A stretch of 51,116 nucleotides of DNA from Gammaproteobacteria bacterium (GTDB lineage: Bacteria; Pseudomonadota; Gammaproteobacteria; Coxiellales; Coxiellaceae): NCBI GenBank assembly GCA_030429175.1, contig JAUIDD010000016.1, positions 1 through 51,116 of the forward strand, given 5' to 3'. Position numbers and translations under genes: made by a program. A model generated the notes under the pieces. That model saw only the letters and a program-made list of their open reading frames with translations, ran no database searches and had not been told where the DNA came from. Position 1 is the stretch's first letter. Every line of letters begins with the position of its first letter. Below are positions 1-8,883 of the stretch, piece after piece.

Positions 1-3000
1 TTAATTTTTCTAAATGATCTGGACAGGCAGGATAACCTGGTGCGGGTCGAATACCTGTATACTTTTCTTGAATTAAAGCCTTATTACTCAGTGTTTCCTC
101 AGCTTCATAGCCCCAATACTCTTTACGTACACGTTGGTGTAAATGTTCGGCAAATGCTTCAGCAAGTCGATCACCCAGAGCTTTAAGCATGATACTATTA
201 TAATCATCATTTTTTTCCTCGTATTGGCGTGCAAGCTGATCAAGACCAACACCCGCTGTCACTGCAAAGGCGCCAATATAATCTTTTAAAGCCGTTTCTT
301 TAGGCGCAATAAAATCAGCTAAGCATTGATTGGATTTACCTGATGGCTTTTGTGTTTGCTGACGTAGATGATGCAACTTCATTCTTAGTTTTTGACGACT
401 GTCATCGGTATACACTTCCACGTCATCATCATTGATACTATTTGCCGGAAAGAAACCAAATACAGCATGTGCTGTTAACAAACGCTTTTCAACAAGTTCT
501 TTTAACAGTACTTGCGCATCTGCATAAAGTTTTTGCGCTTGCTCACCCAATTCAGGATCTTTTAATATGTGTGGAAAACGTTTTGGCAATCCCCACGCAT
601 GAAAAAATGGTGTCCAATCAATGTGGTCAATCAGTTGTGCTAAATTGTAATCCTGCAAAATAGTCACACCCGGCTTGCGCGGTACAGGCGGCACATAGCC
701 TTGCCACTTTATTGGGATCTTATTTCGTCGTGCCTCTGCCATTGTTAGCCAGTCAACTTTGCTATGTTTTTTAGCGTGCCTGTCACGTACCGTTTGATAT
801 TCTGCTTTTATTTCTTTACTAAATGAGGCTACATCTGAGCCCAATAATTTACTCACTGAGGTCACACTACGTGAAGCATCTTTAACATATAATGTTGTTT
901 GTGAATATTTTGGAGCGATTTTAACAGCAGTATGTACACGTGATGTAGTCGCACCACCTATCATTAGCGGTATTTTAAATCCCATTCGTTCCATTTCAGA
1001 TGCTACATGACACATCTCTTCAAGTGAAGGTGTGATCAAACCACTTAAGCCTATAATATCAGCATTTTCTTCACGTGCTGCAAAAAGAATTTTATCACAA
1101 GGTACCATCACACCAAGATCTACCACTTTATAATTATTACATTGCAATACAACACCAACGATATTTTTACCAATATCATGCACATCACCCTTAACCGTCG
1201 CCATAATCACAACGCCTTTATATTGTGCTTCACCTGACTTTTCAGCTTCTATGTACGGTAATAAATAAGCAACTGCTTTTTTCATTACTCGCGCACTTTT
1301 AACTACTTGTGGTAAAAACATTTTACCTTCACCGAATAAATCACCAACCACATTCATACCATCCATCAATGGCCCTTCAATGACCTGTATGGGACGCTCA
1401 AACTGCAAGCGCGCTTCTTCAGTATCAGTTTCAACAAATTCAGTAATACCTTGAACCAATGCATATTCGAGCCGCTTGCTAACCTCTTGCTCACGCCAAC
1501 TTAAGTCTTTTTGTATTTGTTGGCCCTTACCTTTATACTTATCGGCCAGCTCTAGCAAACGATCAGTTGCATCTTCACGCCGATTTAACACTACATCTTC
1601 AACACGCTCCAGCAGCTCTGTGGGAATTTGTTCATATATTTGAAGCTGGCCGGCATTAACAATACCCATATCCATACCCGCTTTAATCGCATGATATAAA
1701 AAGACAGAGTGAATCGCTTCACGAATGGGATTATTACCACGAAATGAAAATGAAATGTTACTGACACCACCACTGATTAGCGCATGTGGGCAATATTTTT
1801 TTACCTGGCTTGTTGCTTCGATAAAATCAACACCATAATTATTGTGCGCTTCAATCCCTGTAGCAACAGCGAAAATATTAAGGTCAAAGATAATATCTTG
1901 CGGAGGAAACCCAACAATTTCCGTTAAAGTAAGATAAGCACGCTGACAAATATCGACTCTGCGTTGCACTGTATCAGCCTGGCCTTCCTCATCGAATGCC
2001 ATGACGATCACAGCCGCACCATAATTTAGGGCTTCACGTGCTTGCTGAATAAAAATTTCTTCGCCTTCTTTTAAGCTAATAGAATTAATAATGCTTTTAC
2101 CCTGCACGCATTTAAGTCCCGCTTCGATCACACTCCATTTGCTTGAATCCAGCATAATCGGCACACGTGTGATATCAGGTTCACCTGCTAATAAATTCAA
2201 AAAATGTTTCATTGCTTGCTCAGAATCGAGCATTGCTTCATCCATATTAATATCGATAATTTGTGCACCATTTTCGACTTGTTGCAATGCCACTTCTAGT
2301 GCTGTCTCAAAATCACCTTCCATAATCAAGCGTTTAAATTTAGCCGAACCCGTTACATTGGTGCGCTCACCAACATTGATAAAGTTACTATCAGGATGGA
2401 TAACCAAAGGCTCAAGGCCACTTAAACAACAATAAGGATTCGGCTCTGGAATATGACGTGGTGGTATATCTGCAACCGCGGCTGCAATGGCAGCTATATG
2501 TGCTGGTGTCGTACCACAACAGCCACCAACAGCATTCAAAAAGCCACTTTCTGCAAACTCACGCATAATTGCTGCCATCGCTTCGGGCGACTGATCATAT
2601 TCACCGAACTCGTTTGGAAGACCTGCATTAGGATAAATAATTGTATTACTATCAGCTATTTTAGATAGGGCCTGGACATAGGGACGTAATTCTTCTGCGC
2701 CCAAGGCGCAATTTAAGCCAACGGCAATTGGCCTGGCGTGCATAACCGAATGCCAAAATGCCTCGACCGTCTGTCCTGACAACGTGCGTCCGCTGGCATC
2801 AGTAATCGTACCTGAAATCATAATCGGTATTGATAGACTATGTTCGAATAAAAACTTCTTTACTGCATAGATAGCTGCTTTGGCATTTAGCGTATCAAAT
2901 ATCGTTTCAATTAAAATGATATCAATGCCGCCATCGATCAAACCTTGTAACGCTTCAGTATAGCTTTTAGCTAACACATCAAACGTCACATTACGCATGC

Positions 3001-3433
3001 CTGCATCATTCACATCAGGCGAAATCGAAGCCGTACGATTGGTAGGTCCCAATGCACCAGCAACAAAACGGGGTTTATCGGGATTTTTAGCAGTAAATGC
3101 GTCAGCCACACTACGCGCTAATTCGGCTGCGGCTTTATTAATATTATAAACCTGAGCTTCAAGGCCATAATCAGCCATGGCAATCCGTGTAGCATTGAAG
3201 GTATTCGTTTCGACAATATCTGCCCCTGCCTCAAAATTGGCACTGTGGATATCACGAATAATCTGTGGCTGTGTGAGGCACAACAGATCATTATTACCTT
3301 TAAGGGAATGACCATGGTCTTTAAATTGATCACCACGAAAGGCATCCTCGTCCAATTTATAGGCCTGAATCATGGTACCCATCGCGCCATCTAGCACCAA
3401 AATGCGCTTCGAAAACTGCTCGGCTAATGTCAT
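1..3433 (-). CDS. metH: Cobalamin-dependent methionine synthase (MetH), 3' end outside window
   Basis: Transfers a methyl group from 5-methyltetrahydrofolate to homocysteine through cobalamin, in the cytosol. 1144 codons are visible, starting [20 protein letters not shown], and the frame is still open at base 2. E. coli MetH is about 1227 aa, so roughly the last 70-80 residues are missing. Domains in order: homocysteine-binding barrel with the zinc ligands (NCALGA, then GGCCGTTP near residue 303), the pterin domain, the B12 domain with the cobalt-ligand motif DVHDIGK near residue 752, and the start of the AdoMet reactivation domain; the last visible stretch, [14 protein letters not shown], is typical of that domain. 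The gene is divergent from infA. The 141-nt upstream gap is too short for a cobalamin riboswitch and shows none. Confidence 0.97.
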   Translation of the reverse strand, partial: MTLAEQFSKRILVLDGAMGTMIQAYKLDEDAFRGDQFKDHGHSLKGNNDLLCLTQPQIIRDIHSANFEAGADIVETNTFNATRIAMADYGLEAQVYNINKAAAELARSVADAFTAKNPDKPRFVAGALGPTNRTASISPDVNDAGMRNVTFDVLAKSYTEALQGLIDGGIDIILIETIFDTLNAKAAIYAVKKFLFEHSLSIPIMISGTITDASGRTLSGQTVEAFWHSVMHARPIAVGLNCALGAEELRPYVQALSKIADSNTIIYPNAGLPNEFGEYDQSPEAMAAIMREFAESGFLNAVGGCCGTTPAHIAAIAAAVADIPPRHIPEPNPYCCLSGLEPLVIHPDSNFINVGERTNVTGSAKFKRLIMEGDFETALEVALQQVENGAQIIDINMDEAMLDSEQAMKHFLNLLAGEPDITRVPIMLDSSKWSVIEAGLKCVQGKSIINSISLKEGEEIFIQQAREALNYGAAVIVMAFDEEGQADTVQRRVDICQRAYLTLTEIVGFPPQDIIFDLNIFAVATGIEAHNNYGVDFIEATSQVKKYCPHALISGGVSNISFSFRGNNPIREAIHSVFLYHAIKAGMDMGIVNAGQLQIYEQIPTELLERVEDVVLNRREDATDRLLELADKYKGKGQQIQKDLSWREQEVSKRLEYALVQGITEFVETDTEEARLQFERPIQVIEGPLMDGMNVVGDLFGEGKMFLPQVVKSARVMKKAVAYLLPYIEAEKSGEAQYKGVVIMATVKGDVHDIGKNIVGVVLQCNNYKVVDLGVMVPCDKILFAAREENADIIGLSGLITPSLEEMCHVASEMERMGFKIPLMIGGATTSRVHTAVKIAPKYSQTTLYVKDASRSVTSVSKLLGSDVASFSKEIKAEYQTVRDRHAKKHSKVDWLTMAEARRNKIPIKWQGYVPPVPRKPGVTILQDYNLAQLIDHIDWTPFFHAWGLPKRFPHILKDPELGEQAQKLYADAQVLLKELVEKRLLTAHAVFGFFPANSINDDDVEVYTDDSRQKLRMKLHHLRQQTQKPSGKSNQCLADFIAPKETALKDYIGAFAVTAGVGLDQLARQYEEKNDDYNSIMLKALGDRLAEAFAEHLHQRVRKEYWGYEAEETLSNKALIQEKYTGIRPAPGYPACPDHLEKL

Positions 3434-3468
3434 ATAATCCCTTATTTTAAAAAGAAAAGGATTATAGC

Positions 3469-3511
3469 ATCTATCAACATCTAGGTGCCAGGCACCTAGA
3501 TGTTGATAGAT
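3469..3511. repeat. Perfect 21-bp inverted repeat with 1-nt spacer
   Basis: Two perfectly complementary 21-base arms (3469-3489 and 3491-3511) flank a single A at 3490. The centre reads AGGTGCCAGGCACCT. It lies between the divergent metH and infA, and its right edge touches the proposed infA -35 box. It could be a regulator site, a cruciform, a REP-like or miniature mobile palindrome, or a transcription barrier. No run of T follows it on either strand, so it is not a standard terminator. No second copy was seen in the window. Confidence 0.9.
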
Positions 3512-3512
3512 A

Positions 3513-3541
3513 TTGCTTATCACTACGTTTTCAGGCATGAT
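3513..3541 (+). promoter_or_regulatory. Probable infA promoter
   Basis: TTGCTT (3513-3518), a 17-nt spacer and CATGAT (3536-3541) form a sigma70-like pair 33 nt upstream of infA. Spacing is ideal but the -10 box is imperfect. The -35 box begins two bases after the long palindrome, so a protein or cruciform there could affect infA. Confidence 0.4.
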
Positions 3542-3574
3542 ACCTGCTGTCTTGGTTGATCAAAAGAGGAACAA

Positions 3575-3829
3575 ATGGCCAAAGAAGATTCGATAGAAAT
3601 GAATGGCGTCATTATCGACAGCTTACCTAATACTACTTTTAAAGTAGAACTCGAAAACGGACACGTCGTCAATGCACATATCTCTGGCCGTATGCGCAAA
3701 AACTATATTCGTATTCTAACTGGCGACAAAGTCGTGGTTGAGCTCACACCTTATGACCTCACACGCGGTCGCATTATCTATCGTGACAGTGGCAAAAAGC
3801 GCCCCACCGAAGATGAAGCAACAAAATAA
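3575..3829 (+). CDS. infA: Translation initiation factor IF-1
   Basis: Small OB-fold protein that binds the 30S A site and helps IF-2 and IF-3 in start-codon selection. It starts [20 protein letters not shown] and contains the family core [20 protein letters not shown] followed by [18 protein letters not shown]. It is 84 aa against the usual 72; the extra residues form a charged C-terminal tail after YRDSGKK. The start is supported by the SD-like AGAGGAAC just upstream. It is a single-gene unit closed by a hairpin terminator. clpA lies beyond it, as is common in gammaproteobacteria, facing it on the other strand. Confidence 0.97.
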   Translation: MAKEDSIEMNGVIIDSLPNTTFKVELENGHVVNAHISGRMRKNYIRILTGDKVVVELTPYDLTRGRIIYRDSGKKRPTEDEATK

Positions 3830-3856
3830 AAAAAGGCCAACAAATCTGGCCTTTTT
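3830..3856. terminator. Bidirectional rho-independent terminator (infA / clpA side)
   Basis: AAAAAGGCCA (3830-3839), a 7-nt loop and TGGCCTTTTT (3847-3856) make a 10-bp stem. On + the stem ends in five T directly after infA. On - the A-run before the stem gives a U tract, so it also closes the clpA transcript after the 23-residue ORF. Confidence 0.9.
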
Positions 3857-3874
3857 GCAACACATACGCCATGT

Positions 3875-3946
3875 TTAAGCTAATAATGACAAACCCAATG
3901 ACAATACACTAAAACAAACAACAACCATAGTAAGATATGTATTCAT
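3875..3946 (-). CDS. Putative 23-residue single-span membrane peptide
   Basis: ATG at 3946 is preceded by a strong SD (AAAAGGAG, about 8 nt upstream) and followed by 23 codons and TAA. The product starts MNTYLTMVVV and ends LSLGLSLLA; apart from the N-terminal tail it is one hydrophobic helix. It begins 32 nt after the clpA stop and ends before the bidirectional terminator, so it probably shares the clpA transcript. The family is not recognised. The strong SD, the hydrophobic composition and the position before the terminator argue for a real small protein. Nothing in the sequence proves a function; a membrane or protease-adaptor role would be speculation. Confidence 0.5.
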   Translation of the reverse strand: MNTYLTMVVVCFSVLSLGLSLLA

Positions 3947-3978
3947 AATACTAACTCCTTTTAATATTAATGTAATAA

Positions 3979-6264
3979 TTACGCTGGCACCTTGTCTTCA
4001 ATAACGAAGCTAATATCGTCATCCTTAACATGTACAACAACTTCTTTTGAGCCACTCGATAATTTACCGAATAGCAATTCGTCAGATAGTGGCTGACGAA
4101 TTTTATCCTGAATTAAGCGTTCCATCGGACGTGCACCCATTTTGCGATCATAACCATGATCAGCAAGCCAACAGCGCGCTTCTGAATCGACGCTTAACCT
4201 GATATCCTTCTCCGCAAGTAACATTTGAATCTCTTGAATACCCTTATCAACCACTTTTAATATCACCTCTTCATCTAGGTGAGTAAAGTTGATCACAGCA
4301 TCAAGACGGTTACGAAACTCTGGCGTAAACATCTGTTGAATCGCAGCTGAGTTATCATTTTCTTCACTAGAGCGACCAAAACCAATCGATTGACGCTCCA
4401 ATGCTGCTGCACCACAGTTAGAGGTCATGATCACAATTACATGACGAAAATCGGCTTTGCGGCCATTATTATCTGTCATCTGACCATAGTCCATCACCTG
4501 TAATAGCATACTCAATAGATCTGGATGGGCTTTTTCAATCTCATCAAGCAGTAACACAGAATGTGGATGCTTAATTACAGATTCAGTTAATAGACCGCCT
4601 TGATCATAACCCACATAACCAGGAGGGGCGCCAATTAAACGTGATGATGAATGCTTCTCCATATATTCAGACATATCAAAGCGCATCAATTCAACGCCTA
4701 ATTCATTAGCTAATTGCTTCACTACTTCAGTTTTACCAACACCGGTAGGACCAACAAACAAGAACGAACCGACAGGCTTATTCTTATCACGCAGACCCGA
4801 ACGAGATAATTTAATCGCATTCGCTAAGGTATCGATAGCCTTGTCCTGACCATACACTTTTTGTTTTAAATGTCGTGGTAGTTTCTTTAGAAGTTGACGA
4901 TCTGACTGACTAATCGTATTCACAGGAATACGTGCCATATGTGCAACTATCGTTTCGATTTCTTCGACATCAATAACATTTTTGCGCTTACCTGCTGTTT
5001 GGAGAGCTTGATACGCACCCGCTTCGTCAATAACGTCGATCGCTTTATCAGGTAAATGGCGGTCAGCCATATAACGGGCAGACAAATCAATAGCGCGTTG
5101 TAATCCAGCAGTTGTGTATCGAACATCATGGTACTCCTCATAGTAAGATTTAAGTCCGCTTAAAATTTCAAGTGTTTGTTCAGGCGTCGGCTCTTCGATA
5201 TCGACTTTCTGAAAGCGACGTAATAATGCATTATCTTTAGCGATAAAATTACGATATTCATCATAAGTAGTCGCACCCATGCAACGTAAGTCACCTGAAC
5301 TTAATAATGGCTTAATCAAATTAGATGCATCCATCGTACCACCGGTTGCAGAACCTGCACCAACAAGGTTATGGATTTCATCAATAAATACGATTGCACC
5401 CGTATGACGACTTAAGCTTTTTAATACAGTTTTAAAACGTTTTTCAAAGTCACCGCGATACTTAGTACCAGCAAGCATCACACCTAAATCTAAAGAATAA
5501 ATGGTGCTATGCGCTAAAATACGTGGTACATCACCATTTATAATTAATTGTGCTAATCCTTCTGCTACAGCTGTTTTACCCACACCAGCTTCACCCACAA
5601 GCAATGGATTGTTTTTAACCCGACGACAAAGAATCTGCACGCAACGCTTCACCTCTTCAGTCCGGCCGACTAGTGGATCGATCTTACCCGCACGTGCTTT
5701 CTCATTTAGGTTGATCGTATACATATCCACTAAATTTTCTTCAGCAGGATCGCGTGACATACTAGAATCATGCATTGAATCAATATCACTGGCGCGCCCA
5801 AACTCTTCCTCGCCAAAACCCGATGATGACGGTGGTTTTGACACACCTTGCGTTGAATAATTAATCACATCAACGCGAGTAACATTTTCTTGGTTCAAGA
5901 AATACACCGCTTGGCTGTCTTGCTCACCAAAAATAGCGGTCAATACATTTAAACCGCTCACCTCTGCAGATGCCGAGCTTTGTACCTGATAAATCGCACG
6001 CTGTAACACGCGCTGAAAACTTAATGTTGGCTGAATATCACGTTCGACATTCATTGGAATATGCGGGGTTGTTTCATCTATAAAGATGCCCAAGCCGGCA
6101 CGTAAACGATCTAGATTAGCGCCACAAGCGACTAAAGCCATGCCTGCTTCTGGGTTGTCTAATAACGATAACAGCAGGTGCTCTACTGTGATGAATTCAT
6201 GTCGCTTTTCCCTGGCTTGCATGAATGCGTCATTTAGGGATATTTCTAACGATTTGCTAAACAT
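3979..6264 (-). CDS. clpA: ATP-dependent Clp protease ATP-binding subunit ClpA
   Basis: AAA+ unfoldase that feeds substrates into the ClpP peptidase in the cytosol. 761 aa (E. coli 758). The chosen start MFSKSLEISLNDAF has GAGGAG about 7 nt upstream and matches the family N-terminus; an upstream in-frame ATG at 6309 would add 15 atypical basic residues. Domains: Clp N-repeat domain (1 to about 145), AAA1 with GEAGVGKTA, AAA2 with GPTGVGKTE, and the ClpP-docking loop SIGFG. In most relatives the adaptor gene clpS lies directly upstream; here no clpS-like ORF occurs in the 432 nt before the start. Confidence 0.97.
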   Translation of the reverse strand: MFSKSLEISLNDAFMQAREKRHEFITVEHLLLSLLDNPEAGMALVACGANLDRLRAGLGIFIDETTPHIPMNVERDIQPTLSFQRVLQRAIYQVQSSASAEVSGLNVLTAIFGEQDSQAVYFLNQENVTRVDVINYSTQGVSKPPSSSGFGEEEFGRASDIDSMHDSSMSRDPAEENLVDMYTINLNEKARAGKIDPLVGRTEEVKRCVQILCRRVKNNPLLVGEAGVGKTAVAEGLAQLIINGDVPRILAHSTIYSLDLGVMLAGTKYRGDFEKRFKTVLKSLSRHTGAIVFIDEIHNLVGAGSATGGTMDASNLIKPLLSSGDLRCMGATTYDEYRNFIAKDNALLRRFQKVDIEEPTPEQTLEILSGLKSYYEEYHDVRYTTAGLQRAIDLSARYMADRHLPDKAIDVIDEAGAYQALQTAGKRKNVIDVEEIETIVAHMARIPVNTISQSDRQLLKKLPRHLKQKVYGQDKAIDTLANAIKLSRSGLRDKNKPVGSFLFVGPTGVGKTEVVKQLANELGVELMRFDMSEYMEKHSSSRLIGAPPGYVGYDQGGLLTESVIKHPHSVLLLDEIEKAHPDLLSMLLQVMDYGQMTDNNGRKADFRHVIVIMTSNCGAAALERQSIGFGRSSEENDNSAAIQQMFTPEFRNRLDAVINFTHLDEEVILKVVDKGIQEIQMLLAEKDIRLSVDSEARCWLADHGYDRKMGARPMERLIQDKIRQPLSDELLFGKLSSGSKEVVVHVKDDDISFVIEDKVPA

Positions 6265-6515
6265 CACTATTCTCCTCTTCCTGTGGGCCCGCTTAATACG
6301 GCAAAACATCCGTGTAGCCCCTATTAATAACTGTAGTCAATAATGCTTAGCTTTTCCTATAAAATAACAATGTTTTTGAAAAAAATCCTTTAATCAATGG
6401 GTTAAACATTGCTTGCTTTGACTGATTAACAGAGGACTCTTTCATTATAAGATTAAATTTTAATCAGCCGCAAATAGTTTTTACTTAAAATAGGCTAAAA
6501 AACAAAATAAATTGC

Positions 6516-6557
6516 TTGACACTACTATCTCTCTGAAGCGTATACACTAGGTATAAT
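6516..6557 (+). promoter_or_regulatory. Possible promoter in the 432-nt gap upstream of the small gene pair
   Basis: The AT-rich gap 6265-6696 holds no credible gene. It contains a consensus TTGACA (6516-6521). TATACA (6541-6546) lies 19 nt further and a perfect TATAAT sits at 6552-6557, so spacing is either slightly long or too long. A transcript from here would have a leader of about 130 nt with a small hairpin (TAGGTTTC, GAAA loop, GAAGCCTA) just before the SD AGGAAG of the next gene. This is a moderate promoter match only. Confidence 0.4.
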
Positions 6558-6696
6558 ATATTATTTAAGCTCGAGATGAGTTATGCTTGTTTATTATATT
6601 TACTGATAAGCTTTACTTAAGGATAAATTTAGATAATACTAATCCTAGGTTTCGAAAGAAGCCTAAATTTTGACTAATATACACAGGAAGTGAATT

Positions 6697-6984
6697 ATGT
6701 CTGATGCAACTAAAATCACCAATCTTTGGGGGCAAGTTGCGCAACAGAGTCGCAAGGATGTGACACAAGGCTTTAGTTATGATCCCGAGCTTGTTGCTGC
6801 AATTATCCGTTCTGATATCAACAACCTAAAAGAAATCGAAAAAGGTGTTCATAACCCAGATAACGAATTGTCATTTAAACAGTACGATTTTCTGGTACGT
6901 AAGTTTGGACTCAATGTTCTTAAAAACCCAATTCTATTCGCAGCACTACTTGCACAGGAGGCAATCGATAATGGCAACTCATGA
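6697..6984 (+). CDS. Unrecognised small protein (95 aa), first of overlapping pair
   Basis: Starts MSDATKITNLWGQVAQQSRK with SD AGGAAG 7 nt upstream. Soluble, helical-looking and rich in charged residues, with no signal peptide or membrane segment. The middle reads SDINNLKEIEKGVHNPDNEL and the end is ILFAALLAQEAIDNGNS. I do not recognise the family. Its last 14 bases overlap the start of the next small gene, and an AGGAGG for that gene lies inside this one. That arrangement indicates translational coupling and supports both ORFs being real. Confidence 0.75.
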   Translation: MSDATKITNLWGQVAQQSRKDVTQGFSYDPELVAAIIRSDINNLKEIEKGVHNPDNELSFKQYDFLVRKFGLNVLKNPILFAALLAQEAIDNGNS

Positions 6985-7138
6985 TAAAATCGCTAAAACT
7001 ATGGAAACACTTAAGCACTTGCTGAAACAGTCCACACCACAACTGATTCAAGCAGCACTTGACTCTGGTATGATTAAAGATCCTAATATTCTTGAAATGC
7101 TACAGCAACAACTACCTAATCAAACACCAATGCTATAA
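6971..7138 (+). CDS. Unrecognised small protein (55 aa), second of overlapping pair
   Basis: ATG at 6971 has a perfect AGGAGG (6956-6961) nine bases upstream, within the preceding gene. An upstream in-frame ATG at 6845 would give 42 extra residues in the shadow of the first gene and is rejected. The product begins MATHDKIAKTMETLKHLLKQ and ends LEMLQQQLPNQTPML; it is predicted to be all helical and soluble. The 14-bp overlap with the first gene suggests the two are made in fixed ratio and may interact. Family and function are unknown. Confidence 0.7.
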   Translation: MATHDKIAKTMETLKHLLKQSTPQLIQAALDSGMIKDPNILEMLQQQLPNQTPML

Positions 7139-7161
7139 TCATCTAATCAGTGTGTTGAATG

Positions 7162-7189
7162 CAGTAAGGTATTAAAAAATACCTTACTG
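7162..7189. terminator. Hairpin between convergent genes
   Basis: CAGTAAGGTATT (7162-7173), a loop of four A, and AATACCTTACTG (7178-7189) form a perfect 12-bp stem between the small gene pair and the convergent secreted-protein gene. There is no U tract after the stem on either strand, so termination may be weak. The position suits a bidirectional end point or an mRNA 3' stabiliser. Confidence 0.5.
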
Positions 7190-7243
7190 TCCATAAAAAG
7201 CAATATACGGCAAAGGAAAATAAACCCATATTGTACAAAATAG

Positions 7244-7762
7244 CTATTGAGCTGAAGATGCAGTAAGTGTAACACTATATTTTGTGCCTAATGGTTTACA
7301 CCACTGCGTACTAGAATAAGTGGGTTTTTGATCAACAGCTAACGCGTTAAGACATTCACTATAATGATAGACAGCGTTTTGGTGACAATCTATGTAAGAT
7401 AGATATCCTATAAGAGGACTACTATATGTACGACATTTTGCTACACAAAAGTTGTCAGCCCTCATAAATACATTTGTTCTACATGGTTCCACATATTTAG
7501 TCTTAAAATCACTGTAACCGGGCATCTCAGAGCATATTTTAATTTGTGCTTTTATCTCATTTTGATATTTATCAACCGATGCACTAGATCTATTGGCTGT
7601 CCATGAGTTGTAAATTAGAAGCATAGCCTTCTGATAACAGTTAACGAGCTGTTGCACTTGATCAGAGTTAGCTGCATATAAAAGTACTGGACTCAAAAGA
7701 GATACCGAACAAATAATGAATTTTGTCAAACCTATCGATGAGAGGTGAGGAAAAATTTTCAT
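7244..7762 (-). CDS. Secreted cysteine-rich protein of unknown function
   Basis: 172 aa. The N-terminus has the form of a Sec signal peptide: Lys near the start, a hydrophobic stretch (FIICSVSLLSPVLLYAA) and a likely cut after YAA near residue 32. The mature part holds eight cysteines, for example in NCYQ, KICSE, EPCRT, NFCVAKC, IDCHQ, SECLN and QWCKP. An even number in an exported protein suggests four disulfides. No lipobox and no recognised domain. The SD AAAGGA lies 6 nt before the ATG. It may act in the periplasm or outside the cell. It is a stand-alone gene; neither neighbour suggests a pathway. Confidence 0.75.
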   Translation of the reverse strand: MKIFPHLSSIGLTKFIICSVSLLSPVLLYAANSDQVQQLVNCYQKAMLLIYNSWTANRSSASVDKYQNEIKAQIKICSEMPGYSDFKTKYVEPCRTNVFMRADNFCVAKCRTYSSPLIGYLSYIDCHQNAVYHYSECLNALAVDQKPTYSSTQWCKPLGTKYSVTLTASSAQ

Positions 7763-7971
7763 ATAAAATCCTTTTAAATTGAATTAACGAGAATCTTCAC
7801 CCTAACATGAAAAAAAAAACTTATCAATCCGCAAAGTTAGGGGCTGGCACGATCAGACATTTCTATACTGATACAACTACTCAACTAAACTCTAAGATTA
7901 CAATTGCTCAATCAACACTATAAAACATATGCTGAAATATGGGCGCTCAGTTTCAAATAAGTATAGCCACG

Positions 7972-8856
7972 TTATGTCGGCGACTGCTCAGCTTTTGAGT
8001 TAGTAGTAGATACTGCAGCTTTGGTCGGGAACTCCTCAAAAAGCGTGGATATAAAACCAGCATTTTCTTTTGATGCACTGTCTGACTCAACCAGCTTTTG
8101 TAAGGCACCAAAGTCCAATGATATAATATCTAAGTAACTTTTCTTAAGTTTAGAATCAAGACCATATATCCATAGCTGTTTAGAAATTAAAAAACCTAAG
8201 TGCTCATATGACATCTCCCTAATCACAGAAAATATTTCACGATCTTTTAGCCAATCATTTAGCATTACCAAACAAGGACTTAAAAACTCCTTAATAAGCA
8301 GCGCCAAATTTCTTGGGGGGAAAATGAAGAGCTCTTTTATTTCAACTTTAATATCACGACAAAATGTAGTGACATCCTTAAAATGCTCTAATAAATACAT
8401 ATGAATCTCATTGAGAGATTTTGAATTATATGCTTTATGAAACTGCTCTAATGGCATGTTCACATACTCTAAAAAAGACACGAATATTTCACTATTAATT
8501 TCGAGACACTGCACATATAGCTGAGTAAAAGCCGACTCCATATCACATGAAACATCAAGTATACCGCCCTTTTTAAATAAGTCCGGACGCTTAGCCATGA
8601 CCGCAATAAGTGACTCCAAAACAGGTTTACCTTGGTATTTTTTTAAATCTTCCATATACCCAAGAAGCGCAATTAAATTATCAACTGGCAGCTCCAGAAT
8701 TCTTGCACCTCTAACATCAAAGCCCCTCATAAATTCTATAACTTTAGGTATATATCTACCAAATTCACTGCCATGAATTTTTAGCAACAAATCACAGCAC
8801 TGCATTTGGTCATTCGACTGTTCATAAGTAATATTATTCAATAATTCATAAGCCAT
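7972..8856 (-). CDS. Unrecognised 294-aa cytosolic or effector-like protein
   Basis: Starts MAYELLNNITYEQSNDQMQC and is helical and leucine-rich throughout, with no signal peptide or clear membrane segment. The last 40 residues (after KLVESDSASKE) are polar and low in complexity, ending TTNSKAEQSPT; a flexible polar C-terminus is common in Dot/Icm-secreted proteins, but that comparison is inference. It starts 27 nt downstream of icd on the same strand behind AAAGG and a run of nine T, so it may be read through from icd. No family recognised. Confidence 0.65.
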   Translation of the reverse strand: MAYELLNNITYEQSNDQMQCCDLLLKIHGSEFGRYIPKVIEFMRGFDVRGARILELPVDNLIALLGYMEDLKKYQGKPVLESLIAVMAKRPDLFKKGGILDVSCDMESAFTQLYVQCLEINSEIFVSFLEYVNMPLEQFHKAYNSKSLNEIHMYLLEHFKDVTTFCRDIKVEIKELFIFPPRNLALLIKEFLSPCLVMLNDWLKDREIFSVIREMSYEHLGFLISKQLWIYGLDSKLKKSYLDIISLDFGALQKLVESDSASKENAGFISTLFEEFPTKAAVSTTNSKAEQSPT

Positions 8857-8883
8857 AAAAAAAAACCTTTAAAATAAAAAAAT

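Noticed and set aside
1591-3345. Short ORFs inside metH on both strands
   Set aside because: They are shadows of the metH reading frame, which is intact throughout the window.
3434-3574. Cobalamin riboswitch upstream of metH
   Set aside because: The gap is too short and shows no B12-box-like sequence; the only structure is the long palindrome.
7807-7923. 38-codon ORF starting with four lysine-rich codons between two minus-strand genes
   Set aside because: No SD and no conserved feature. A 7-bp CCCTAAC/GTTAGGG inverted repeat with a 29-nt loop overlaps it but is weak.
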